64,000 nt of DNA, from assembly GCA_964518905.1 (NCBI GenBank), contig CAZFJL010000011.1, positions 1 to 64,000 on the forward strand, in the 5' to 3' direction. Source of the DNA: RDYZ01 sp964518905. Lineage in GTDB: Bacteria; Cyanobacteriota; Cyanobacteriia; Cyanobacteriales; Geitlerinemataceae. This document shows positions 8,081-15,979 of the stretch, piece by piece. A program made the translations under genes and the position numbers. The stretch's first letter is position 1; every line of letters begins with the position of its first letter. The notes below the pieces were generated by a model. That model searched no databases. It was not told the DNA's origin and was given only the letters and a program-made list of their open reading frames with translations.

Positions 8081-8240
8081 CGCTCTTTGGATTTCTGGAT
8101 TTCTTATGATCGGCGTTGCCATCAATCTCCACATTCTGCCCGCTCATGCATCTGCACAGTTCAATGACAGCTTTACTCGTGCAACCGAAACCGAAAACAT
8201 GAATAACTCGATCGCTCCTTATCGCGGTAGTGGACGCTAG
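8067..8240 (+). CDS. patX: PatX-like secreted RGSGR peptide precursor
   Basis: A 57-residue precursor with an N-terminal signal peptide (MRISNALWISGFLMIGVA...), probable cleavage after AHASA, a short polar linker and the exact C-terminal pentapeptide RGSGR (residues 53-57, as APYRGSGR). RGSGR is the active signal of PatS and HetN, which inhibits the regulator HetR in heterocyst-forming cyanobacteria. PatX proteins with a signal peptide and a terminal RG(S/T)GR are known in many filamentous cyanobacteria, including some that form no heterocysts. The ATG at 8067 is fixed by an in-frame stop immediately upstream. A strong terminator follows at 8335-8367, so the transcript is probably a single short mRNA. 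Whether HetR exists in this genome cannot be seen here. Peptide release and activity are inferred. Confidence 0.82.
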   Translation: MRISNALWISGFLMIGVAINLHILPAHASAQFNDSFTRATETENMNNSIAPYRGSGR

Positions 8241-8334
8241 TTTTTCCACTTTTTAACGATTTCCAACTTTCTGCTCAATCTGAAAATCTGTGATTTTGGC
8301 CTGGTGCGATCAATTGCAACGAGGTAAAAAGCAC

Positions 8335-8367
8335 AAGCCGCACACGAATAACGGTGCGGCTTTTTTT
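8335..8367 (+). terminator. Rho-independent terminator after the patX-like gene
   Basis: AAGCCGCAC at 8335-8343 pairs with GTGCGGCTT at 8354-8362 around a 10-nt loop, followed by a run of seven T (8361-8367). Orientation and position fit the end of the patX-like transcript. Confidence 0.88.
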
Positions 8368-8417
8368 GTCAAAATCGCGTCAAAACTGGGCTGAAATGAT
8401 ACGCGATGCCGTATAGC

Positions 8418-9203
8418 CTAATAGCTTCCCGTCAGTTGAGCTCGGTTAAGGTTGGCCCGATCGAGCGTTGCTTGACTGAGATTAGTCTCCCGTAAATCTG
8501 CTGCCTCAAGCGAGGCTCCCGTAAAATCCACTCCGGTTAAATTCGCCTTGTGCAGGAGGGCTCCATGTAACATTGCGTCACGAAGATTGGCATGAGCTAA
8601 ATTCGTTCGCTCAAGATTCGCTCCACTGAGTTTGGCTTCTTCAAACTTCAGGCGGGATAAATTCGCCCCTGACCAATTCACACCATTTAACCAAGCTCCG
8701 GTGAAGATCGTCTCTTCGAGCATCGCTCCATCGAGCTTGGCTCCGCTCATCCGTGCGCCGCTGAGATTCGCCCAGCGTAGATCCGCGCCGGATAGGTCGG
8801 CTCCTCGTAGGTTCACGCCCGTCAGGTTTGCGCCGCGCAGGTTGGCCTCGCGTAGGTTCGCACCACGCAGATTCGCGCCGCGTAGCTGTGTACCGCTTAA
8901 TTTTGCGGCGGATAGGTCGGTATCCACGGCGAAAACACCGTCAAGACTAGCTTTCGTGAGGTCAGAGGCAACGAAACGCGAATTGTTGAGCTTGGCAAAG
9001 GTGAGATCAACCCAGTTGAGCGAGGCACGATCGAAAACGGCTTTCGTTAGGAACGATCGGGCAAAAACAGAACCCATGAGATTTGCACCGGTAAAGTCAA
9101 CCCCGATTAGGGTGCTGCGCTCAAGGTGGACACTGTGCAGATCGACACCTGCAAAGTTTCGGTTTCCCGCCTCGTAGCCTCGAAGGAGGTGACGGACTTT
9201 CAT
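8418..9203 (-). CDS. Pentapeptide repeat protein
   Basis: A 261-residue protein made almost entirely of A(D/N)LXX pentapeptide repeats, which fold as a right-handed quadrilateral beta helix. Repeats such as GANLRGANLREANLRGANL are continuous from about residue 15 to the C-terminus (NLNRAQLTGSY). There is no signal peptide or membrane segment, so it is probably cytoplasmic. Such proteins are numerous in cyanobacteria and mostly of unknown role; a few act as DNA mimics that protect gyrase, but nothing here shows that. The ATG at 9203 starts a non-repeat cap, MKVRHLLRGYEAGNRNFAG, supporting the start. It is convergent with the patX-like gene, with the terminator in between. Confidence 0.9.
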   Translation of the reverse strand: MKVRHLLRGYEAGNRNFAGVDLHSVHLERSTLIGVDFTGANLMGSVFARSFLTKAVFDRASLNWVDLTFAKLNNSRFVASDLTKASLDGVFAVDTDLSAAKLSGTQLRGANLRGANLREANLRGANLTGVNLRGADLSGADLRWANLSGARMSGAKLDGAMLEETIFTGAWLNGVNWSGANLSRLKFEEAKLSGANLERTNLAHANLRDAMLHGALLHKANLTGVDFTGASLEAADLRETNLSQATLDRANLNRAQLTGSY

Positions 9204-9682
9204 GATCGTTTTCTCTATCTAGGGTTCCCGATTTGTCTTGGGATAATACATCCACAATATCTGTTGAGTTGTTAGGTATTCGATTCATGAAATAAATAGC
9301 AAAATACAGCTATTAATATTTATGTAATATTTCGTGTCGTTGATGAAAGTTTGACGAAGATCAAGATATGAATATGGCTATGCGAAAATCGACAAAAGTC
9401 TATACCTGTATGAGTTTTATTGATTTTTCTGGTTTGCGATCGAGAGCGCTCACCTTCAAAACAACTATTGTTCCGAGATGCGATATCGCGATTTCAATTC
9501 TCATAATTGTTGTTTTTGGTATTGCAACAACCTACAAAACTTTACACAGATGCAGTAACACAATTCAAAGATCAAACTGAACCTACTGGTGCAGTTTTAC
9601 AAGAGCCTACCTGATACTGATCGCGCAAACTCGACCTCTTTAAGAGAACATCTAGAAGAGTATAAATACTTAGATAACGCAA
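9204..9682. other. AT-rich intergenic region without supported genes
   Basis: Nearly 480 bp lacking a convincing gene. One 70-codon frame at 9368-9580 has a possible membrane helix but no ribosome binding site and unusual composition, so it is not annotated. The region ends at the target duplication of the repeat element at 9691. Confidence 0.4.
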
Positions 9683-9690
9683 CTATCTGA

Positions 9691-9833
9691 GGGAGCATCC
9701 CATTTGTGTCACCCTCACCCTAAATCCCTCTCCCAAGTTGGGGGAGAGGGACTTTGAATCGGTCTCCCCTTCTCCCTTTTTTGGGAGAAGGGGCTGGGGG
9801 ATGAGGGGCAAGTTGCATAAACGGGATGCTCCC
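9691..9833. mobile_element. MITE-like element with 8-bp target duplication
   Basis: A 143-bp element with 11-bp perfect terminal inverted repeats, GGGAGCATCCC and GGGATGCTCCC. It is flanked on both sides by the same 8 bases, CTATCTGA (9683-9690 and 9834-9841), a clear target-site duplication. The inner core (CCCTCACCCTAAATCCCTC, GGGAGAAGGGGCTGGGGGAT and others) is shared with the TAGACCTCTTGCA elements. It has no coding capacity and must have moved using a transposase supplied elsewhere. Confidence 0.85.
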
Positions 9834-9930
9834 CTATCTGAGTTGCCGACAAACCAGGAGCTTGCACGACGGGAACTCTCCTCCGTTAAAGGATTTAGAT
9901 GTCCTCTTCGACAATCTGTCCCGTACCTCT

Positions 9931-11028
9931 CTATTCGGCTTTTGGCACGATCGCCGAGGGTTCATCGTTTGGGGGGCTGGGTCGATCGATGATGCCGCCG
10001 CCAAGTAAAACATCGTCGTCGTACCACACGGCGGCCTGTCCCGGCGTAATGCCAAATTGTGGTTCGTCGAACTGAATCGAAACCCGCTGATCATTGAGCG
10101 GGACGATCGTCGCATCCACCGCGCGGCTCCGGTAGCGCACCTGCACGCTGGCACGGATCGGCGCACTCGGCTCGGCGATCGAGACCCAATTCACCCGGCT
10201 AACATGACAACGATCGCTATGCACCCGATCGCGATCGCCGACTACGACCTGATTTTTTCCCGCATCGATCTCCACCACGTACAACGGATGCGCCGCCGCA
10301 ATCCCGAGACCTTTGCGCTGGCCGATCGTGTAGTTCTGAATGCCGTCGTGTTGCCCGAGGCGATTGCCCTCGGTATCGACGATATCGCCCGGTTTGGGCG
10401 CAAGATATTTCGCGAGAAAGTCGCGCATCGTGCCGTGGGTTTCCACGAGGCAGAGGTCTTGGCTTTCGGGTTTTTCGGCGGTAACGAGTTCGGAGTCGGC
10501 AGCGATTTGGCGGGTTTCGGTTTTTTGGCGCTCGCCGAGGGGAAAGAGGCTATGGCCGAGGGCGTCTTGGTCGAGGTCGTAGAGAAAGTAGGTTTGGTCT
10601 TTGTTGCGATCGAAGGCGCGTTTGAGGCGAAAACGTCCGGTGTTGGGATCGCGATCGACGCGGGCATAGTGGCCGGTAGCGATGTAGTCGGCGCCAAGTT
10701 CGGCGCGGGCATAGGCGAGCATCGGGCCAAATTTGACGGCGCTATTGCATTGCGAGCAGGGCAGCGGCGTAATCCCCGAGCTGTAGCCTTCGACTAAAAA
10801 ATTAACGATATATTTCTCAAATTCTTCGCGGCTATCGACCACATGATGCTCGACGCCGAGCTGATCGCAAATGGCAGCGGCATCGACGAGTCCTTCCGAA
10901 CAGCACTGACCCTTCCCTTTCATCAGCCAGAGGGTTAGGCCAACAACGTCATAGCCTTGTTGTTGGAGGAGAGCGGCACTGGCGGAGCTATCGACTCCAC
11001 CGGACAGGCCGACGACGACTTTAGTCAT
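9931..11028 (-). CDS. mnmA: tRNA-specific 2-thiouridylase MnmA
   Basis: MnmA thiolates U34 of tRNA(Lys/Glu/Gln) in the cytoplasm, using sulfur relayed from a cysteine desulfurase and ATP. The N-terminal PP-loop GLSGGVDSS (residues 7-15) binds ATP. The catalytic cysteines are visible as LPCSQCN (about residue 95) and in PESQDLCLVE (about residue 195). The tRNA-binding central part includes YIATGHYAR and KDQTYFLYDL, and the C-terminal beta-barrel ends with PGQAAVWYDDDVLLGGG. The 365-residue length is normal. The start MTKVVVGLSGG is standard. It is divergent from hisZ, with a 291-bp gap. The final ~15 residues are a non-conserved tail. Identification is firm. Confidence 0.96.
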   Translation of the reverse strand: MTKVVVGLSGGVDSSASAALLQQQGYDVVGLTLWLMKGKGQCCSEGLVDAAAICDQLGVEHHVVDSREEFEKYIVNFLVEGYSSGITPLPCSQCNSAVKFGPMLAYARAELGADYIATGHYARVDRDPNTGRFRLKRAFDRNKDQTYFLYDLDQDALGHSLFPLGERQKTETRQIAADSELVTAEKPESQDLCLVETHGTMRDFLAKYLAPKPGDIVDTEGNRLGQHDGIQNYTIGQRKGLGIAAAHPLYVVEIDAGKNQVVVGDRDRVHSDRCHVSRVNWVSIAEPSAPIRASVQVRYRSRAVDATIVPLNDQRVSIQFDEPQFGITPGQAAVWYDDDVLLGGGIIDRPSPPNDEPSAIVPKAE

Positions 11029-11246
11029 AGTGCACGAGCCGATCGCGGCGATCGGCGAGTAAGGAGGATCGAGGGGTCTTCAGAATTTCTTATGGTGACA
11101 CAGATTTACCCCAGCTTGCGGTAGGAGTTACCGCCCGTCGTCACATCACGGGGCGATTCCCAATATTTGCGAAACCGATTCAAAAAACACACTCGCGAAA
11201 CACGCCGATCGCGGTATGTTGGTGCGTGCGAATTGGTATCCTGAGG

Positions 11247-11282
11247 CACAGCTCACGTCACAGCTCGCATTACAGCTCAATT
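11247..11282. repeat. Three 12-bp tandem repeats upstream of hisZ
   Basis: Units CACAGCTCACGT, CACAGCTCGCAT and TACAGCTCAATT follow each other without gaps, 38 bp before the hisZ ATG. They share the core ACAGCTC at 12-bp spacing. They may be a binding site or a chance slippage product; seen directly, no function claimed. Confidence 0.5.
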
Positions 11283-11319
11283 CGCATCGCTCAATCATTT
11301 ATTGCCTGCCTCACCCACC

Positions 11320-12555
11320 ATGACGGTCTTTCAGCCCCCCGCCGGAGCGCGGGATCTTCTCCCTCTCGATGTCGCTCAAAAACAATGGATCGAAACCCAT
11401 CTCAATTCGGTCTTCGCGCGTTGGGGCTACCATCAAATCGTCACCTCGACCCTCGAACGCCTCGATATGCTGATGGCGGGCGGCGCGATCGATCCCGATA
11501 GCGTCATCCAAGTGCAAGATCCCGACGATGGCTTGCTCGGCTTGCGTCCGGAGCTGACCGCCTCGATCGCCCGTGCTGCCGTCACTCGCTTGACCGGCGC
11601 ATCGTTCCCCCAACGGCTCTACTACAACACCAACGTCTTTCGTCGCGAACCCGACAGCCGCCACGGACGCCAACACGAATTCCACCAGGCGGGCGTTGAG
11701 CTGCTGGGTGCGGGCGGTTCGATGGCCGATGCCGAAATTTTGCTCTTGCTGTCGGACTGCCTGACGGCGATCGATCTCACCGATTGGAAAATCGTCCTCG
11801 GTCAGGCCGCACTGACCCGATCGCTGCTCGAACCGTTTCCCGAGGATGTGCGCGAATCGGTACGAACCGCGATCGCCCAGCTCGATCGCGTCGCCCTTTC
11901 CGAGATGGATTTACCCGCCGACTTACAAGACCATGCCCTAGTCCTATTCGAGCTGCGTGGTAAGCCGAAGGACGTGTTACGCAAGCTGGCGAGTTTTGAT
12001 CTAAGTGAGGGTCAACAGGCCAGTCTTGCCGGTCTAGAAGCCACGATCGCCACCCTCGAAGCCAGCGATCGCGATGGTGCAATGCTTGATCGGATCGTCC
12101 TCGACCTCAGCACGATCGAAACCTTCGATTACTACACCGGTGTCGTTTTCGCCGTCGTGCTTGAAACCAGCTCGGGGCCTTGCGTGTTGGGCAAAGGCGG
12201 ACGTTACGACGACCTGCTTGGCCTGTATCATCCCACCGGCGAATCCCGTCCTGGTGTTGGATTCGGACTCTGCATCGAAGAGCTACAGCAAATCTTGCAC
12301 AGTCGCGATCGCCTCCCCGATTCCATTGCCGCCACCGATTGGCTCGTGGTTCCCCGCAACGCTGCCGCCCATGCCGCCGCCCACGTCCACGCCCGCGACC
12401 TGCGCCGCGATCACCCTGGGTATCGCGTCGAAGTCGCCCTGGAGGAAATCGCCGCAACGTCGGCGACCGTGCGCGACTATGCCCTGCGTCGTCGGGTGCA
12501 TCAGTTGGTTTGGGTGAACGCTGATGGTGCGATCGAGGTCGAAGCGCTGGCCTAA
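11320..12555 (+). CDS. hisZ: ATP phosphoribosyltransferase regulatory subunit HisZ
   Basis: HisZ is a catalytically inactive histidyl-tRNA synthetase paralogue that forms a complex with the short-form HisG and gives histidine feedback control of the first step of histidine biosynthesis. The 411-residue protein shows the class II synthetase-like fold: PAGARDLLPLDVAQKQ at the N-terminus, motif 2-like RRE in NTNVFRREPDSRHGRQHEF, and the ETFDYYTGVVFAV and GGRYDDLLG segments. A C-terminal anticodon-binding domain is missing or reduced, as in HisZ. A TTG at 11302 would add six residues, but the ATG at 11320 begins the conserved MTVFQPPAGARDLLP and was chosen. No his operon genes are adjacent, as is usual in cyanobacteria. 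Confidence 0.94.
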   Translation: MTVFQPPAGARDLLPLDVAQKQWIETHLNSVFARWGYHQIVTSTLERLDMLMAGGAIDPDSVIQVQDPDDGLLGLRPELTASIARAAVTRLTGASFPQRLYYNTNVFRREPDSRHGRQHEFHQAGVELLGAGGSMADAEILLLLSDCLTAIDLTDWKIVLGQAALTRSLLEPFPEDVRESVRTAIAQLDRVALSEMDLPADLQDHALVLFELRGKPKDVLRKLASFDLSEGQQASLAGLEATIATLEASDRDGAMLDRIVLDLSTIETFDYYTGVVFAVVLETSSGPCVLGKGGRYDDLLGLYHPTGESRPGVGFGLCIEELQQILHSRDRLPDSIAATDWLVVPRNAAAHAAAHVHARDLRRDHPGYRVEVALEEIAATSATVRDYALRRRVHQLVWVNADGAIEVEALA

Positions 12556-12824
12556 TCATCAGCGACTGTATCAGTGCCGATCCAACCTGAGCCGATCGAA
12601 TAGCGTGCGTTCTACGGTCTGACGTTAGGCCGTACGGTACGATCAAGTGTGAAGTTTGGTTAACCTGTCGCAAACCGGTTAATCAACAGCGAGCGGCCAG
12701 TGGAGCTGAAGGGTTCGTATCGGGTTTTTCAATGTGAGGTCCGACTGCGATTCCGACAGCGAAAGGTTCACACTCGCAGCGTACTGTCGTTTCGTTCAAC
12801 GTTCATTCCGAAGGGAGAAAAATC

Positions 12825-13052
12825 GTGGCACACACTATCGTCACCGACGTCTGCGAAGGCGTAGCTGATTGCGTCGAAGCTTGTCCGGTGGCCTGCATTC
12901 ATGATGGCCCCGGCAAAAATAAAAAGGGGACTGCGTGGTATTGGATTGATTTCGCGACCTGTATTGATTGCGGCATTTGTTTACAAGTGTGTCCCGTGGA
13001 GGGCGCGATCGTCGCAGAGGAACGCCCGGATCTGCAAAAAACTCCGGCCTAG
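12825..13052 (+). CDS. Bacterial-type [4Fe-4S]/[3Fe-4S] ferredoxin
   Basis: A 75-residue electron carrier with two cluster-binding regions. The second is canonical, CIDCGICLQVCP. The first reads DVCEGVADCVEACPVACIHDG: compared with seven-iron ferredoxins the first CxxC pair is reduced to one cysteine, so the N-terminal cluster may be a [3Fe-4S] or a modified [4Fe-4S] centre. Charged insert GPGKNKKGTAWYWID lies between them. It is close in type to the small ferredoxins annotated in many cyanobacteria with unknown partners. The ATG at 12825 follows a strong GAAGGGAGAAAAATC ribosome binding region. It precedes an ABC ATPase gene by about 100 bp and may share a transcript. Confidence 0.9.
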   Translation: MAHTIVTDVCEGVADCVEACPVACIHDGPGKNKKGTAWYWIDFATCIDCGICLQVCPVEGAIVAEERPDLQKTPA

Positions 13053-13156
13053 CTCCGTTCTTGAGACTCGAAATGCTCGAATGTCCGATCGCCCTAACGT
13101 TTCTCGTTTAATCGTTGGGGCGTTCGGTCTTTGTCCGCGATTTTTTCCCTAAACCC

Positions 13157-13801
13157 ATGCTGTCCCTTGAACGACTCGGTTACCACCCCGCCGCGACCGA
13201 ACATCCGATTTTGTCAGAGATTAATCTCGAAATTCCGCCCACATCGCTCACGGCGATCGTTGGCCCGAGCGGATCGGGAAAAACGACGCTGCTCGATATT
13301 TTGGCGGGCTTGGCAGAGCCGACCAGCGGTCGGGTGGCATGGCGATCGCAAGAGCTGCTCCCGGAACAGCTACATCAGCTCGTCGGCCTGGTTTTTCAGT
13401 TTCCCGAGCGCCACTTTTGCGGCATGACAATATTGGAAGAGTTGCGCCTCGGGCATCCGGAGCTTCGCACCGAGCAAGTCTTTGCCGCTCTCAAGGAAGT
13501 CGGTCTAGAGGATGTGTCGATCGATCGCGCACCCCACGAACTCAGCGGCGGTCAGCAGCGCCGCCTTGCTCTGGCCGTGCAGCTTATCCGCCAGCCCCAA
13601 ATTTTAATGCTGGACGAACCGACGGCGGGTCTGGATTGGTCGATGCGCCGTCAGTTGGTGGCGCTGTTGGCGAAGCTGAAGCAGGAGTGGAGTTTGCTGG
13701 TGGTGACCCATGATGCGGCGGATTTGCTGGATGTAGCGGATCATTGCTGGGCGATCGAGGCGGGACGGCTGCGATCAGTTGATGTCGCGTCGCTACGTTA
13801 A
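13157..13801 (+). CDS. ABC transporter ATP-binding protein
   Basis: A 214-residue ABC ATPase. Walker A is GPSGSGKTT (about residue 34), the Q-loop region is VGLVFQFPERHF, the signature is LSGGQQRR, Walker B is ILMLDEPTAGLD and the H-loop is VVTHD. The Q-loop form FQFPE and the signature resemble the CbiO/EcfA class that energises cobalt or vitamin uptake, but no permease is next to it. The ATG at 13157 begins MLSLERLGYHP; an upstream GTG at 13115 would add 14 residues without a conserved pattern. It lies just after the ferredoxin gene. Substrate cannot be assigned; orphan cyanobacterial ATPases of this type are common. Confidence 0.88.
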   Translation: MLSLERLGYHPAATEHPILSEINLEIPPTSLTAIVGPSGSGKTTLLDILAGLAEPTSGRVAWRSQELLPEQLHQLVGLVFQFPERHFCGMTILEELRLGHPELRTEQVFAALKEVGLEDVSIDRAPHELSGGQQRRLALAVQLIRQPQILMLDEPTAGLDWSMRRQLVALLAKLKQEWSLLVVTHDAADLLDVADHCWAIEAGRLRSVDVASLR

Positions 13802-13817
13802 TGGTGGTCGATCGATG

Positions 13818-13905
13818 TAGCAGAAACCGATTGTATTAGGACGCATTAAAAAAACGGAGAGCACTGAGCGAAGTCGAAGTGCGGTTTCTAGCTTTGATCA
13901 ACCCA
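13818..13905. repeat. Partial MITE-like element (TAGC...TTAGGAC family)
   Basis: The left arm TAGCAGAAACCGATTGTATTAGGAC and the inner block GAGAGCACTGAGCGAAGTCGAAGTGCGG match the element at 51167-51289. The right arm is missing after AGCTTTGATCAA. The GCACT...AGTGC core can form a small hairpin. Placed between the ABC ATPase and the convergent SpoIID-like gene. Confidence 0.55.
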
Positions 13906-13913
13906 AACTCACG

Positions 13914-15698
13914 TTAATCTAGCCGATCGACTCGATCGAGCTGAAGGTTTTCGATCTGAGTTAAGTCCACACCAGGATAATAAAACTCCAGAATTTCCGT
14001 GCTGTTTTTACCAATATCCGCCAGGTTATAGGCTCCCGTCTGACTCAAGCCCACACCATGCCCAAAGCCACCCCCAATAAACTCGTAACCCCAGGGTGTG
14101 TTTGGGGGTGTTTTGCTGGGTTGCGACGGGGCGGGGGCGGGCATTGGGCTGGGCGGATTGTTGCCAGTGGTGGTTTGTGACGAAGCCGACGGGTCGGGTT
14201 TGGGTGCTTCCTTGACGGGTTCGACGTAGAAAAAGGTGCTGATGGGGGGATAAAACGCCGATCGAATTTCGTCGCCGGGGACGATCATCTCGCCGGTGTC
14301 GGTGGTGACCCGCATCGCTAAGATCCGCCCCGCCTTCGATCGCTCCGTAATTTCCACCGCCGTAATCGCGCCAAACTCGATCGGGCGACCGCTACGCTGT
14401 AGATATTGCTTGAAGTAGGCCGTCATATCTTTGAGGCTGGTTTTCTCTCGCCAGCGAAACGTATGCCAGTCGCTTTCATTAAACTGTTTCTCCAGCGTCA
14501 TAAACTGCCGAAAGTTGGCCTCGTCCGATAAAGGTTTGGCATCGAGATCCCAACTGACTTCCACGGAATCGAGAATCGCTTTGAGGTAGGGGCGTGATTC
14601 TCCCTGCCACACGTCTTCAAACGGAGCGGTGAAACCACCGGTGGTGGAAGAGTACAGTGCATCGATCGGCTCGTTGTTGTAGGCGAGCACTTGTCCGGCG
14701 GTGGCGGCGATCGCCCGATCGGTGGTGGCGGTCGATCCCGTCAGTCCCCAGTAGGCTTGGCAGTGGGTATCGGCGCAGAGTTCGTAGTCATCGATCGCGA
14801 AGCGGTGGAGGTTCCGCAGGGCGTAGGTGCGGGCAATAATCGCCTGGGCTTCGATCGCGGCGTAGGGCGCACCCGTGCCGATTTCGTAGGGAACGACACC
14901 GCGTAGGTAGGTCTCGATCGAAACGTGATTGACGAGGGTGTAGGTTCCGTAGGCGTTGGGCTGCATGTAAAATGTGCCGCCGTAGGTGTAGCGATCGGGC
15001 TGGGTGATGCCGTGTTCGATTTTCGCTGCGCCGCTACTGGGTTCGATCGTGATCGCATCGCCGCGAATGGTTTCCCCGAGAATTTTCCAGGCTAATTGCT
15101 GACGCCGATCGCGTCGGCCTTGCACATGCAACGTCTCGGTCAAATCCGCCGCCGTGGTGCTGTCGTGTAAAAGCTGAAGGAGCAGCGGTGAATCGTACAC
15201 CTGCCGATCGGCCCAGACTTCCCAGCGATCGGGCTGGGCGATCTCGGTGGCAATGCCCCGTGCTTGCCATTCGCGGGCGCTGGCCTCGGCATTCTCGAAG
15301 CTGCGATGGACACTGAGCACGACGCGATCGTCGATGATCGGCGGTTCGGCGGGAATTTCATCAAGTTCGATCGCGATCGCGTCGAGATTGCGGGTTTCGC
15401 GCTGGCCGTTGCGATCGAAACTAACGCGCAAACTGCCGCCATTGGCATCGCGCAAAATCAGGCGATCCTGGGGATTTTCGCCGAAACGCTGGATGATACC
15501 GACATGGATGCGATCGTCAAATGGCTGGTTTGGGCTGGGCTGGGCTGGCTCGGCTGGCTCGGCGGAACTGGGCACGATCGGCGTTGCGGTTTGGGCGATC
15601 GCCCGCTGGTTATGAGTTCGCGCCGTGAGATGCGCCGAAAGGGTGAACCCGATCAGCAGCGTACCAAGCGCGATCGCCGGACTAGATTTACGTTTCAT
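13914..15698 (-). CDS. SpoIID/LytB domain protein
   Basis: A protein of 594 residues with an N-terminal membrane anchor or signal (AIALGTLLIGFTLSAHLTA) and a SpoIID/LytB domain. In sporulating bacteria SpoIID is a lytic transglycosylase acting on denuded peptidoglycan; cyanobacterial versions are secreted and their role is unknown. Conserved pieces are YLRGVVPYEIG, AIEAQAIIARTYAL, DTHCQAYWG and the C-terminal GGGFGHGVGLSQTGAYNLA. An unusual Pro/Ser/Thr-rich linker interrupts the domain before the last block (about residues 505-545). A GTG at 15722 would add eight residues; the ATG at 15698 has a GGGGAT element 9 nt upstream and is preferred. Monocistronic. Confidence 0.88.
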   Translation of the reverse strand: MKRKSSPAIALGTLLIGFTLSAHLTARTHNQRAIAQTATPIVPSSAEPAEPAQPSPNQPFDDRIHVGIIQRFGENPQDRLILRDANGGSLRVSFDRNGQRETRNLDAIAIELDEIPAEPPIIDDRVVLSVHRSFENAEASAREWQARGIATEIAQPDRWEVWADRQVYDSPLLLQLLHDSTTAADLTETLHVQGRRDRRQQLAWKILGETIRGDAITIEPSSGAAKIEHGITQPDRYTYGGTFYMQPNAYGTYTLVNHVSIETYLRGVVPYEIGTGAPYAAIEAQAIIARTYALRNLHRFAIDDYELCADTHCQAYWGLTGSTATTDRAIAATAGQVLAYNNEPIDALYSSTTGGFTAPFEDVWQGESRPYLKAILDSVEVSWDLDAKPLSDEANFRQFMTLEKQFNESDWHTFRWREKTSLKDMTAYFKQYLQRSGRPIEFGAITAVEITERSKAGRILAMRVTTDTGEMIVPGDEIRSAFYPPISTFFYVEPVKEAPKPDPSASSQTTTGNNPPSPMPAPAPSQPSKTPPNTPWGYEFIGGGFGHGVGLSQTGAYNLADIGKNSTEILEFYYPGVDLTQIENLQLDRVDRLD

Positions 15699-15767
15699 CG
15701 ATCCATCCCCTGTTTTACTCACGAATCATGACTAGCGAATTAACTTTGGCTAGCTAAATCTGATAAA

Positions 15768-15921
15768 TAGACCTCTTGCACGAATATCATTCCCTCTCCC
15801 TAAATCCCCTTCGACCAGAGCGGGAGAGGGACTTTGAAAGGCAATATTTTTGACTTGGCTCCCCTTCTCCCTGCTTGGGAGAAGGGGCTGGGGGATGAGG
15901 GCGATTCATGCAAGAGGTCTA
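15768..15921. mobile_element. MITE-like element, TAGACCTCTTGCA family (copy 2)
   Basis: A 154-bp element with inverted ends TAGACCTCTTGCA(C)GAAT and ATTCATGCAAGAGGTCTA, the same ends as the copy at 5974-6115. Its core (CCCTCTCCCTAAATCCCCTTC, GGGAGAAGGGGCTGGGGGAT) is closest to that of the 9691-9833 element although that one has different ends. It sits in the spacer between two minus-strand cell-wall genes. No coding capacity. Confidence 0.75.
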
Positions 15922-15979
15922 ATGAACTCTAAGTGAACTCGAAACGAACTGGATTAAGCGACGGGATTAAGCGATCGGA

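Noticed and set aside
9368..9580. 70-codon frame with a hydrophobic segment
   Set aside because: AT-rich DNA gives hydrophobic codons by chance; no start signal and no recognisable family.
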